Assembly: GCF_014199525.1 (NCBI RefSeq)
Contig: NZ_JACHNU010000008.1
Coordinates: 1-64,000, forward strand
Direction of reading: 5' to 3'
DNA: 64,000 nt
From: Conexibacter arvalis
GTDB lineage: Bacteria; Actinomycetota; Thermoleophilia; Solirubrobacterales; Solirubrobacteraceae
Positions 46,068-54,560 of the stretch are shown here, piece after piece. The translations under genes were made by a program, and so were the position numbers. Numbering within the stretch: position 1 is the first letter of the stretch; each line of letters opens with the position of its first letter. The notes under the pieces were generated by a model. That model did not search any database. It was not told where the DNA came from and worked only from the letters and a program-made list of their open reading frames with translations.

Positions 46068-48668
46068 CTACGGCGCGGTCGCCGCGCCCTCGCCATGCGC
46101 AGGCGGCGGCACGGAGGCCGTCTCGACCAGCCGGTCGACCGCGGTCAGGTGCAGCACGCGGTCGACCTGCGTCCCGTCGTCGCGCACCACCACGACCCGT
46201 CGACGGGCGCGGCGCGCCCGCTGGTGCGCGCCGACCAGCTCGCCGATCGCGCTCGAGTCGAGGAACGTCGCCCGCCGCAGGTCGATCACCAGCGTGCTCG
46301 CGTCCCGCTCCGCGCCGGCGATCCGCTCGCGGAACTCGGGGGCCGTCGCGAGGTCGAGCTCGCCCGCGACCGCCAGCGACACGCGCCCGTCGCCGCGCGA
46401 GAGGTCGAACGACAGCCGTCTGCCCGGCGGGCCGTCGAGCGCAGCTCCGGCCGCCGCGGCGGCCAGCGCCGGCGCCCGCTCGGCGCGCGCGGTCTCCGGC
46501 GAGACGCGCGGCAGCCACTCCAGCCAGCTCGGCAGGTACCAGTTCCAGTCGCCGAGCAGCTTCATGCTCGCGGGCAGCAGCACCGCGCGCACGATCGTCG
46601 CGTCGATCAGCACCGCCAGCGACAGCCCGACGCCCATCATCTTGAAGTCGATCGAGCTGAGCGTCGCGAAGATCGCGAAGACGCCGACCATCACCGCCGC
46701 CGCGCAGGTGACGACGCCCGCCGTCGCGCGGATGCCGTGCGAGACCGCCTCCTCCGTGCTCATCCCGTGGTCGTAGCCTTCGCGCACGCGGCTGAGGATG
46801 AAGACGTGGTAGTCCATCGACAGCCCGAACAGGACGACGAACAGAAACAGTGGCAGCCACGAGGTGATCCCGCCGATCGAGGTGAAGCCGAACAGCGACT
46901 CGAGGTGCCCGTTCTGGAAGATCCACACGAGCACGCCGTACGCGGCCCCGACCGACAGCAGGTTGAGCACGATCGCCTTCGCCGGGATGACGATCGAGCG
47001 GAACGTGACCATCAGCAGCAGGAACGCGAGCGAGAGCACGAACACGAACACCCACGGCGCCCGCTCCTTCATCAGCTGGTTGAAGTCGTAGGACATCGCC
47101 GTCATGCCGGTGACCGGCGCCTCCGCGCCCGGCAGCTGGCCGAGCGTCGCGGGGATCAGCGAGTCGCGCAGCTGCAGCAGCGCGCGGTCGGAGGCGTCGT
47201 CGGTGCCGTTGCCGACCAGCGGGATGTCGATCGCGGCGACCGTTCCGTCCGAGCTCGGGGTGACGACGATCGGCTCGCGCATCAGCCCCGTCGCGACCGC
47301 GCGCTCGCTCAGCTCGGCGATCCGCGCTCTGACCACGGGCGCCGTCACGTCGGTCGTCTTCAACGCGACCGTCGCCGCGATCGGCTCGCCCGGGAAGGCC
47401 GCCTGGATGCGGTCGTAGGTCTGCATCACCGACAGGTCGCGCGGCAGCCCCTGCACGCCCGAGTTGACCGTGTGGAGGCTCAGCGTCGGCACCGCGAGCA
47501 GCAGCAGGAGGCCGGCGGCGAGCACGAGCGACAGCGCGGGGCGGCGCAGGACGCGGCCGACGATCGCGGCCCAGAAGCCCGCCTCGGTCCCCTGCCGGCG
47601 CAGTCTCGCCACGAACGGGACGCGCCCCTTGTCGATGCGGTCGCCGAGCAGCGACAGCAGCGCCGGCAGCACCGTCACCGATCCGACCATCGCGACGGCG
47701 ACGACCAGGATCGTCCCGGTCGCGAAGCCCTGGAAGGTCGCGTTGCCGGTGATGTACATGCCGGCCATCGCGACCATCACGGTGCAGCCGGAGACGAGCA
47801 CGGCGCGACCGGAGGTCGCCGCAGCGAGATCGAGCGCCGCCTCCTTCCCGCGACCGGCTCTCCGCTCGTCTCGCTCGCGGCGGATGTAGAAGAGCGAGTA
47901 GTCGACCCCGACCGCCAGGCCGATCAGCAGGATCACCGAGCTGATCGCCTCGTCGACCGGGAACAGCTGGCTGACCGGCGCCACCAGGCCGAGCGTGATC
48001 GCCACCGCCGAGAGACCGAGCAGCAGCGGGATCCCGGCCGCCACGAGCGCGCCGAAGGCGACGACGAGGATCGCCAGCGTGACCGGCAGCGACAGGAACT
48101 CGGCCTTGCGGAAGTCGTCCTCGAACGCCTGCGACAGCGCCTTGTCGGCGCTCGCGTCGCCGAACTCCTCGATCCGCAGCAAGGGATGGGCGTCGTCGAC
48201 CGCGGCGACCGCGTCGAGGATCGGGCCGACGCGGTCCTCGGCGAGGTCCTCGTCGCCTCTGACGTCGAACTGGACCAGCGCCGAGCTGCCGTCTCTGGAG
48301 ACCAGCTGGGCGTTGCCGGGCCGCAGCGGCGAGCGGACGTTGACGACCGACGGGAAGCGGTCGAGCCGAACGATCACGTCGCGGACGCCGGTTCTGAAGG
48401 CCGGGTCGGCGACCGTCAGCGCGCCGGTCGGCGACTGGACCAGGATCTCCTCGGCGGCGCGGTCCGCGAAGCCGGCGTCGGCGAGGATCTGGTCGGCCTG
48501 GCGCGACTGGCCGTTGCCGAGGTCCTCCTGAGCGAGGTGCTGGGTGCCGACGGCGCCGCCGACGAACAGGGAGACGAGCACGAGCGCCAGCCAACCAAGG
48601 ATGGCGATCCGCCGATGGTCGGCGCTCCACCGTCCCGCACGCTGCGCCAGATTCGGGCGAGCAGCCAT
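46068..48668 (-). CDS. MMPL/RND-type transporter fused to a C-terminal STAS domain
   Basis: This 866-aa protein has two MMPL halves, each with one N-terminal helix, a periplasmic/extracytoplasmic loop and five further helices. Visible are LAILVVAFGALVAAGIPLLL, VDYSLFYIRRERDERRAGRG with the RND acidic GxxxDY signature, and LFGLSMDYHVFILSRVREGYD with the second one. After the last helix and a linker, residues 750-852 form a STAS (anti-anti-sigma) domain. It includes VSLAVAGELDLATAPEFRERI and LVIDLRRATFLDSSAIGELV, with D804-S805-S806 at the phosphorylation position. MMPL proteins export lipids; a fused STAS domain suggests regulation through sigma-factor signalling. No partner kinase is nearby. 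Confidence 0.92.
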   Translation of the reverse strand: MAARPNLAQRAGRWSADHRRIAILGWLALVLVSLFVGGAVGTQHLAQEDLGNGQSRQADQILADAGFADRAAEEILVQSPTGALTVADPAFRTGVRDVIVRLDRFPSVVNVRSPLRPGNAQLVSRDGSSALVQFDVRGDEDLAEDRVGPILDAVAAVDDAHPLLRIEEFGDASADKALSQAFEDDFRKAEFLSLPVTLAILVVAFGALVAAGIPLLLGLSAVAITLGLVAPVSQLFPVDEAISSVILLIGLAVGVDYSLFYIRRERDERRAGRGKEAALDLAAATSGRAVLVSGCTVMVAMAGMYITGNATFQGFATGTILVVAVAMVGSVTVLPALLSLLGDRIDKGRVPFVARLRRQGTEAGFWAAIVGRVLRRPALSLVLAAGLLLLLAVPTLSLHTVNSGVQGLPRDLSVMQTYDRIQAAFPGEPIAATVALKTTDVTAPVVRARIAELSERAVATGLMREPIVVTPSSDGTVAAIDIPLVGNGTDDASDRALLQLRDSLIPATLGQLPGAEAPVTGMTAMSYDFNQLMKERAPWVFVFVLSLAFLLLMVTFRSIVIPAKAIVLNLLSVGAAYGVLVWIFQNGHLESLFGFTSIGGITSWLPLFLFVVLFGLSMDYHVFILSRVREGYDHGMSTEEAVSHGIRATAGVVTCAAAVMVGVFAIFATLSSIDFKMMGVGLSLAVLIDATIVRAVLLPASMKLLGDWNWYLPSWLEWLPRVSPETARAERAPALAAAAAGAALDGPPGRRLSFDLSRGDGRVSLAVAGELDLATAPEFRERIAGAERDASTLVIDLRRATFLDSSAIGELVGAHQRARRARRRVVVVRDDGTQVDRVLHLTAVDRLVETASVPPPAHGEGAATAP

Positions 48669-48814
48669 GACCTTCCTCCTCCCGCTCGAGGACCGGGGCC
48701 TGGTCGTCGCCGGAGGCTACTGGCGGCCCGGGGGCGAGCGGGTGCCAACAGCGCCCGCCGGGCGCCCCGACGCGGCAGCGCCGCCCGCCCGGAGCGGCGC
48801 CCACGCTGCTCAGC

Positions 48815-49807
48815 TCAGCTCAGCAGCGCCTTGGCGAAGTCGTCGGGATCGAACGGGCGCAGGTCCTCGAGCTGCTCGCCGATGCCGATCAGCTTCACTG
48901 GGATCCCGAGCTCTCTGGCGATCGCGAGCGCGATGCCGCCCTTCGCCGTCCCGTCGAGCTTCGTCAGCACGATGCCGGTCACGTCGACCGCCTCGGCGAA
49001 CAGCTTCGCCTGACGCAGGCCGTTCTGGCCGGTGGTGGCGTCGACGGTGATGAGGATCTCGTGCGGCGCGTCGGGGATCTGCTTGGCGATCACCCGCCGG
49101 ACCTTCGCCAGCTCGGCCATCAGGTTGTCCTGCGTGTGGAGGCGGCCGGCGGTGTCGACCATCACGACGTCGGCGCGATCGCGGACACCCTGGGCGACCG
49201 CCTCGTAGGCGACCGAGCCCGGGTCGGAGTCCGGCGGTCCTTTCACGAAGTCGACGCCGGCTCTGCGCGACCACTCCTCGAGCTGCTCGACGGCGGCGGC
49301 GCGGAAGGTGTCGGCGGCGCCGAGCACGACCTTCTGGTCGAGCTCCTTGCGCAGGTGCCAGGCGATCTTGCCGACCGACGTCGTCTTGCCGGTGCCGTTG
49401 ACGCCGACCATCAGCAGCACGGTCGGCCCGGCGGTCAGGTCGATGCGGCTGTCGCCGACCCGCGCGACGTTCGCGAGCAGCTCGGTCAGACGGGCGGTCA
49501 GCTGCTCGCCGCCGGTCAGCTCGCCGCGGTCGGCCTCCTGCTCGAGCTGCTCGACGATCTCCGCGGTCGTGCGGGCGCCGACGTCGGCGGCGATCAGCGC
49601 CTCCTCGAGCTTCTCCCACGTCTCCTCGTCGAGGTTCTCGAACAGCGTCGAGCTGATCTCGCTCGTGAGCGCCTCGCGCGTCTTGCGCATGTTCTCGCGC
49701 AGGCGCTTGAAGAAGCCGCGCCGCTTCTCCTGCTGCTGCGGCTCGTCCTGAACGGCGGCCGAGGAGCCGTCGCGGGTGATGAAGAGGTCCTGCCAGTCGC
49801 GTGCCAT
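48815..49807 (-). CDS. ftsY: Signal recognition particle receptor FtsY
   Basis: This 330-aa protein starts at ATG 49807. An acidic/basic N-terminal A region (EKRRGFFKRLRENMRKTREALTSEI) leads to the NG domain: GVNGTGKTTSVGKIAWHL (P-loop), DTFRAAAVEQLEEW, DTAGRL, TKLDGTAKGGIAL and FGIGEQLEDLRPFDPDDF-like end. It is the membrane docking partner of Ffh for co-translational insertion. Its start codon overlaps that of the divergent GNAT gene at 49806. The ftsY-smc-rnc order on the minus strand is a conserved actinobacterial synteny. Confidence 0.97.
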   Translation of the reverse strand: MARDWQDLFITRDGSSAAVQDEPQQQEKRRGFFKRLRENMRKTREALTSEISSTLFENLDEETWEKLEEALIAADVGARTTAEIVEQLEQEADRGELTGGEQLTARLTELLANVARVGDSRIDLTAGPTVLLMVGVNGTGKTTSVGKIAWHLRKELDQKVVLGAADTFRAAAVEQLEEWSRRAGVDFVKGPPDSDPGSVAYEAVAQGVRDRADVVMVDTAGRLHTQDNLMAELAKVRRVIAKQIPDAPHEILITVDATTGQNGLRQAKLFAEAVDVTGIVLTKLDGTAKGGIALAIARELGIPVKLIGIGEQLEDLRPFDPDDFAKALLS

Positions 49808-50348
49808 GAGGATCGGCGACGATACCAGCGTGCACACCTCCCCCATCCGGTTCCGGCGCACCAGCCCCGACACGCCCGAGGCCGTCCGGCTGCTGCGCGC
49901 CTACGGCGCCGAGCTGGTCGGGCGCGGCCGACCGTTCTCGCCGGTCGAGCCGCCGGCCGGGAGGCGGCCCGGGATCTGGGTCGAGCCGCACGAGCTGGAG
50001 CCGCCCGGCGGCGCCTTCCTGCTGGCCGAGGATCGCGGCGTCGCGGTCGCCTGCGGCGGGCTGCGCACGCTCGCGCCCGGCCTCGGCGAGGTCAAGCGGA
50101 TGTACGTCGTGCCGGGAGCGCGGCGGCGCGGCATAGCCCGCACGATCCTGTTCGAGCTGGAGCGGATCGCCCGCGAGCTGGGACACGGCCGGGTGCGGCT
50201 CGACACCAACGCCGTCCAGCCCGAGGCGGTCGCGCTCTACCACGCGACCGGCTACCGCGAGATCGCCGACTACAACGGCAACCCGTTCGCGACGCACTGG
50301 TTCGAGAAGGACCTGAACGCCGCCGGGCAGGCGCCTCGCCGCGCCTGA
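49806..50348 (+). CDS. GNAT-family acetyltransferase
   Basis: ATG 49806 shares two bases with the ftsY ATG (CATGAGG); GTG 49830 is an alternative start. The GNAT fold is clear: PIRFRRTSPDTPEAVRLL, FLLAEDRGVAVACGGLRTLAPGLGEVKRMYVVPGARRRGIARTILFELERIARELG in outline with the acetyl-CoA-binding RRxxG loop (GARRRGIA), then ALYHATGYREI. The substrate cannot be told. Being nested back to back with ftsY and just before smc, it may simply be squeezed in; neither start has a strong ribosome site. Confidence 0.8.
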   Translation: MRIGDDTSVHTSPIRFRRTSPDTPEAVRLLRAYGAELVGRGRPFSPVEPPAGRRPGIWVEPHELEPPGGAFLLAEDRGVAVACGGLRTLAPGLGEVKRMYVVPGARRRGIARTILFELERIARELGHGRVRLDTNAVQPEAVALYHATGYREIADYNGNPFATHWFEKDLNAAGQAPRRA

Positions 50349-50363
50349 GGGCGGGCGATCGGG

Positions 50364-53300
50364 TCAGGCCGCGCTGCCGGCCGTCTCGGCCTCGGCCGCC
50401 TGCTCGGGCGGCAGTCTGCGCGAGATCACCTTCGAGATGCCGTCGCCGCCCATCGAGACGCCGTAGAGGCTGTCGGCGGCCTCCATCGTGCGCTTCTGAT
50501 GGGTGACGACGATGAACTGCGCGTGCTCGCGGTAGGAGCGCAGCAATCTCAGGAAGCGGTCGATGTTGAGGTCGTCGAGCGCCGCCTCGACCTCGTCGAG
50601 GATGTAGAACGGGCACGGCTTCGCGAGGAAGACGGCGAACAGGAAGGCCAGCGCCGTCATCGACTTCTCGCCGCCCGACAGCAGCGTGAGGCGCTTCATC
50701 GACTTGCCGGCCGGCGTGATCTCGATCTCGACGCCGTGGAGGTCCTCGTCGTCGCGCTCCTCCACGTCGGCGTCGGCCTCGGCGGCGTCGGCGGCCGCCT
50801 CGGCCTCGCTGGCGTCGGCGCTCTGGCCGCCCAGGACGGGGCGCGGGCCGGCGTCTTCGCGCACCAGCCGCAATCTGCCGCGCCCGCCGGGGAAGACCTG
50901 CTGCGCCAGCTGCTCGAAGTTTCTCGCCGCGGCCGCGAAGGTCTCCTCGAAGGTCTCGCGGATCTGGCGGTCCGTGTCCTTGATCAGCGTGTTGAGCTCG
51001 CGCAGCGCCGACTCGAGGTCGTTGCGCTGGCGCTCCAGCTCCTCGACGTGGGCGAGCGCCTCCTCGTACTCGTCCTTCGCGAGCGGGTTGACCGGCCCGA
51101 GCTGCTCGCGCCGTCTCGTCAGCCTCGCGATCCGCTGGGCCAGCGCCGTGCGCTCCTCGTCGGGCAACGGCTGCTCGGCCGGCTCCGGCGCGAGGCCGAG
51201 CCGCTCGGCCAGCTCGCGCAGCTCGCCCTCGGCCTCCTGCGAGCGGTCGCGCGCCTGCTGGGCGCGGACCTCCGATCCGGTCACCGCCTCGCCGTCGCGC
51301 TTCAGCCGGCCCTGCAGATCGGCCTCCTCGCGGGCGCATGCGCGCAGCTCGACTGCGACGTGCTCGCCGGCGGCGCGGTGGGCGGCCAGCTCGGCGTCGA
51401 AGACCTCGACCTGGGCGGCGATCGCGCGCTCCAGCTCGGCGAAGGTCGCGACCAGCCGCTCGGCCTGCGGGACGAGCGCCTGCTCGGCGGCGAGCCGCGC
51501 CTGCGCCAGCTCGATGCGGCCGGCGCGCTCGGCCCGCTCGCGCTCGGCGCGCTCCGCGAGCCGCCGCTCGGCGGCCAGCTCGGCCTCGATCTGCGCTCTG
51601 CGGACCGCACCGGGACCGGCATCCTCGGCCTTGCGGCGCTGCTCGATCAGGAGGCGGGCGCGGTGCTCGGACTCGACCGCCTCGTCGAGCGCGCGGACGG
51701 CCTCGCGCTGCGCTCTCTCCGCCTCGTCGCGGGCTGCGTCGACGGCGCCGATCCCGCTGCTCGCCGCCTCGACCGCCTGCAGCGCCTCGTGCTCGGCGCG
51801 GGCGGCGGCCTCGCTCTTGGCGATCAGCGCGTCGCGGCGGTTGCGCTCGGCGAGGACCCGCTCGGCGCCACCGGCCGGGACCTGGCGCAGCACGCGCCAA
51901 GCGCCGATCCAGACGTGGCCGTCGGCCGTCACGGCGGTCCCGCGGAAGTCGTCGCCGACCGCGTCGAGCGACGCGACGACCCACGTGTCGGCGAGCAGCG
52001 GCCGCGCGAGCGCGAGCGTCGCGTCGGGGCCGCGGACGTGGTCGAGCAGGCGCGTCGCTCCGTCGCACGGCGGCGTGGAGGCGTCGTCGGCCGCCGGCCC
52101 GGCGCCGTCGGGCCAGGCGACGAGCGCGCTGCCGCCGTCGCGACCCGATCTCGCCAGCAGCGCGGCGCCCTCGGCGCGGTCGGCGACGACCGCGGCGCGC
52201 AGGCGGCCCTCCAGCGCCGCGGCGAGCGCCAGCTCGAAGCCCTCGTCGACCTGCAGTCTGTCCGCGAGCGCCGGGGCGCCGCCCGGTGCGCCGGCCTGCG
52301 AGCGCAGGAACTGGTTGGCCGCGGCCAGCTCGCCGCCGATCCTCGCCGCCTCGCGTCGCGCCGTCTCGACGACCTTCTCCGCCTCCCGGCGTGCTGCCCG
52401 CGCGGCGTCGGCTCTCTCCTCGGCCGCGACGAGGGCGGCCTTGCGCTCCTCGACGACCGCGCGCAGCCGGGCGACCTCCTCGGCCGCCGCGGCCCGTCTT
52501 GTCTCCAACTCGGCCAGCTCGCGCTCCAGCGCCGCTCTGCGGTCGCGCTCCAGCGTGGCCAGCTCGTCGTGGAGCGCGGCGATCCGTCTCTCGGCCTCGG
52601 GATCGGCGACGTCGGCGGCCGCCTGCTCTCGCAGCGCGGTCAGCTCGGCCTCGTGGCGGACGATCCGCTCGCCCAGCGACGCGGCGGTCGCGCGAATCGC
52701 CTCCAGCCGCATGCCGACGCGCTCGGCCGCCGCACGGGCGCGGTAGGCGCGGCCCGACAGCTCCTCGCGCTGCTCGCTGCGCTGCTGGAGTGCCTGCTCG
52801 GCCTCCTCGCGGCGCTTCGCGACGCCGGCGAGCGCCTGCTCGGCCTCCTCGCGGCGGGCGCGGGCCGTCTTGACGGCCTCCTCGGCCAGGGTCAGCTCCA
52901 GCCGCGTCGCTCGGACCGCGTCGCGGCCCAGCTCCCAGCGCGCCTCGACCATCTGGCGCTCGAGCCGCTCGTGCAGCTCGGCCGCCTCGGCCTGCCGCTT
53001 CAGCGGCCGCAGGCGCGAGCGCGCCTCCCGCTCGACGTCGAGTGCGCGATCGAGGTTGTCCTGCGTCCTGGCGAGCTTCAGCTGTGCCCGCCGGCGGCGC
53101 TTGCGGTGCTTGCCGAGCCCGGCCGCCTCCTCGATCAGCAGGCGCCGGTCCTTCGGCTTGGAGGTGACGATCGCCTCGACCCGCCCCTGCGAGATGACCG
53201 AGTGCGACTCCTTCCCGAGGCCGGTGTCGGAGAGCACCTCCAGCACGTCGGCGAGACGGCAGCGGGCGCCGTTGAGGCGGTACTCGCCGTCACCGTTGCG

Positions 53301-53615
53301 GTCGAGCCGCCGCATGATCGAGACCTCGGCGAACTCCATCTCGAGCGTGCCGTCGGAGTTATCGAGCACCAGCTCGACCTCGGCGCTCTGGCTGGCCTTG
53401 CGGCCGTGGCCGCCGCCGAAGATCACGTCCTGCATCGACTGGCCGCGGATCGCCAGCGGCGACTGCTCGCCCATCGCCCACAGGACGGCGTCGGTCACGT
53501 TCGACTTGCCGGAGCCGTTGGGTCCGACGACGACGCTCACGCCAGGGCCGAACGCCAGCTTGGTCCGGTCCGGAAACGACTTGAAGCCCTTCAGCGTGAG
53601 CGACTTCAGGTGCAT
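50364..53615 (-). CDS. smc: Chromosome partition protein SMC
   Basis: This 1083-aa protein has the N-terminal head (KGFKSFPDRTKLAFGPGVSVVVGPNGSGKSN, in outline P-loop GPNGSGKSN) and VFG-type RGQSMQDVIFGG. A first coiled coil follows, then a hinge around residues 470-590 (ALADRLQVDEGFELALAAALEGRLRAAVVADR). The second coil and the C-terminal head have signature LSGGEKSMTALAFLFA and Walker B FYILDEVEAALDDLN. It is about 90 residues shorter than typical SMC, so the coils are shorter. An acidic insert (SADASEAEAAADAAEADADVEERDDEDL) sits in the C-head before the signature. It organises and segregates chromosomes with ScpA/ScpB. Confidence 0.96.
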   Translation of the reverse strand: MHLKSLTLKGFKSFPDRTKLAFGPGVSVVVGPNGSGKSNVTDAVLWAMGEQSPLAIRGQSMQDVIFGGGHGRKASQSAEVELVLDNSDGTLEMEFAEVSIMRRLDRNGDGEYRLNGARCRLADVLEVLSDTGLGKESHSVISQGRVEAIVTSKPKDRRLLIEEAAGLGKHRKRRRRAQLKLARTQDNLDRALDVEREARSRLRPLKRQAEAAELHERLERQMVEARWELGRDAVRATRLELTLAEEAVKTARARREEAEQALAGVAKRREEAEQALQQRSEQREELSGRAYRARAAAERVGMRLEAIRATAASLGERIVRHEAELTALREQAAADVADPEAERRIAALHDELATLERDRRAALERELAELETRRAAAAEEVARLRAVVEERKAALVAAEERADAARAARREAEKVVETARREAARIGGELAAANQFLRSQAGAPGGAPALADRLQVDEGFELALAAALEGRLRAAVVADRAEGAALLARSGRDGGSALVAWPDGAGPAADDASTPPCDGATRLLDHVRGPDATLALARPLLADTWVVASLDAVGDDFRGTAVTADGHVWIGAWRVLRQVPAGGAERVLAERNRRDALIAKSEAAARAEHEALQAVEAASSGIGAVDAARDEAERAQREAVRALDEAVESEHRARLLIEQRRKAEDAGPGAVRRAQIEAELAAERRLAERAERERAERAGRIELAQARLAAEQALVPQAERLVATFAELERAIAAQVEVFDAELAAHRAAGEHVAVELRACAREEADLQGRLKRDGEAVTGSEVRAQQARDRSQEAEGELRELAERLGLAPEPAEQPLPDEERTALAQRIARLTRRREQLGPVNPLAKDEYEEALAHVEELERQRNDLESALRELNTLIKDTDRQIRETFEETFAAAARNFEQLAQQVFPGGRGRLRLVREDAGPRPVLGGQSADASEAEAAADAAEADADVEERDDEDLHGVEIEITPAGKSMKRLTLLSGGEKSMTALAFLFAVFLAKPCPFYILDEVEAALDDLNIDRFLRLLRSYREHAQFIVVTHQKRTMEAADSLYGVSMGGDGISKVISRRLPPEQAAEAETAGSAA

Positions 53616-53622
53616 CCGTCGC

Positions 53623-54300
53623 CTATGCCCCCATCGCGTCCAGCGCCGTTCGCGCCGCTTCCTGCTCCGCGTCCTTCTTGCTGCGTCCGCGGCCAGAGCC
53701 GACCGCCCTGCCCGCGACCTCTGCGACGACCTCGAAGATGCGGTCGTGCGGCGGCCCCTCCTCGGAGGCGACCGAGTACGCGACGACGTCGCCGCGGCGG
53801 GCGAGCCGCTCCTGCAGCGCCGACTTGAAGTCGACCGGGTGCTCGAGCGCCGTCTCGATCTCGGGCTCGAACGCCTCGACGACCGCCGCGGCCGTCCCGT
53901 CGTAGCCGTTGGTCAGGTAGCAGGCGCCGATCACCGCCTCGATCACCGAGGCGAGCACGCGCTCGGTGCGGACGAGCGCCTCGGCGTTCTGGCCGACGCC
54001 CTGCGGCGCGGCGGCGCGCAGCCGCTCCGGCACGCCGAGCCGCTCGGCGACCGCCATGCACGAGCGGCCCGAGACCGCCTGGGCGCGGATCTTCGTCAGG
54101 CGGCCGGCGCCGAACCTCTCGGCCTCCAGGCGCGGGTAGAGGTGGGTCGTGACGGCGAGCCCGAGCACGCTGTCGCCGAGGAACGCCAGCCGCTCGTAGG
54201 ACTCCGAGCGGCGGTCGGTCCAGGAGGAATGCGTGAAGACCTGCTGGGCGAGATCGTCCGGCAGGGCGTCGAGCAGGTCGGCGAGCTTGCGCAGGGTCAG
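53623..54300 (-). CDS. rnc: Ribonuclease III, probable CTG start
   Basis: This protein of 225 aa has the RNase III signature ERLAFLGDSVLGLAVTTHLY, with the second acidic set in VLASVIEAVIGACYLTNGYDG. A C-terminal double-stranded RNA-binding domain follows (DFKSALQERLARRGDVVAYSVASEEGPPH and SGRGRSKKDAEQEAARTALDAM, in outline). The open frame has no ATG, GTG or TTG near the family start; only far-upstream ones inside acpP exist. CTG at 54298-54300 overlaps the acpP TGA as CTGA, like the usual ATGA coupling, and gives the expected length. It cleaves double-stranded RNA and processes rRNA. Confidence 0.9.
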   Translation of the reverse strand: MTLRKLADLLDALPDDLAQQVFTHSSWTDRRSESYERLAFLGDSVLGLAVTTHLYPRLEAERFGAGRLTKIRAQAVSGRSCMAVAERLGVPERLRAAAPQGVGQNAEALVRTERVLASVIEAVIGACYLTNGYDGTAAAVVEAFEPEIETALEHPVDFKSALQERLARRGDVVAYSVASEEGPPHDRIFEVVAEVAGRAVGSGRGRSKKDAEQEAARTALDAMGA

Positions 54301-54560
54301 CTCCCGGAGTCGCGGCTCGCGACCCCAGAGGCCAGCACGAAGTCGACCGCCTGGCCGACCGTCAGGATTCTCGCGGCCTGCTCGTCGGACATCTTCACGC
54401 CGTAGGTGTCCTCGAGCTCCTGCACGAGCGTGTAGAGGTCCAGCGAATCGGCCTCCAGGTCCTCCCGGAAGCGGGTGCCCTCCTCGATCCGACCGGGCTC
54501 GATCGCGAGCTCGTCGGAGAGGTGGTTGCGGATGAGGGTGAGAATCTCCTCGCGGGTCAT
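54297..54560 (-). CDS. acpP: Acyl carrier protein
   Basis: This 87-aa protein has the ACP fold with the phosphopantetheine serine in EDLEADSLDLYTLVQELEDTYGV (DSL motif). Helices LTLIRNHLSDELAI and ARILTVGQAVDFVLAS flank it. It carries growing acyl chains in type II fatty acid synthesis. It overlaps plsX by 4 bp and rnc at its stop, giving a tightly coupled plsX-acpP-rnc string. Confidence 0.95.
   Translation of the reverse strand: MTREEILTLIRNHLSDELAIEPGRIEEGTRFREDLEADSLDLYTLVQELEDTYGVKMSDEQAARILTVGQAVDFVLASGVASRDSGS

Noticed and set aside
45660-49013. Long plus-strand open frame across the MMPL gene region.
   Set aside because: It mirrors the MMPL-STAS and NfeD genes and has no recognisable domain or start.
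50499-53828. Long plus-strand open frame of over 1,000 codons across smc.
   Set aside because: It is the antisense of a clear SMC protein; its Arg/Leu/Gly/Ala composition is typical of the GC-rich opposite strand.
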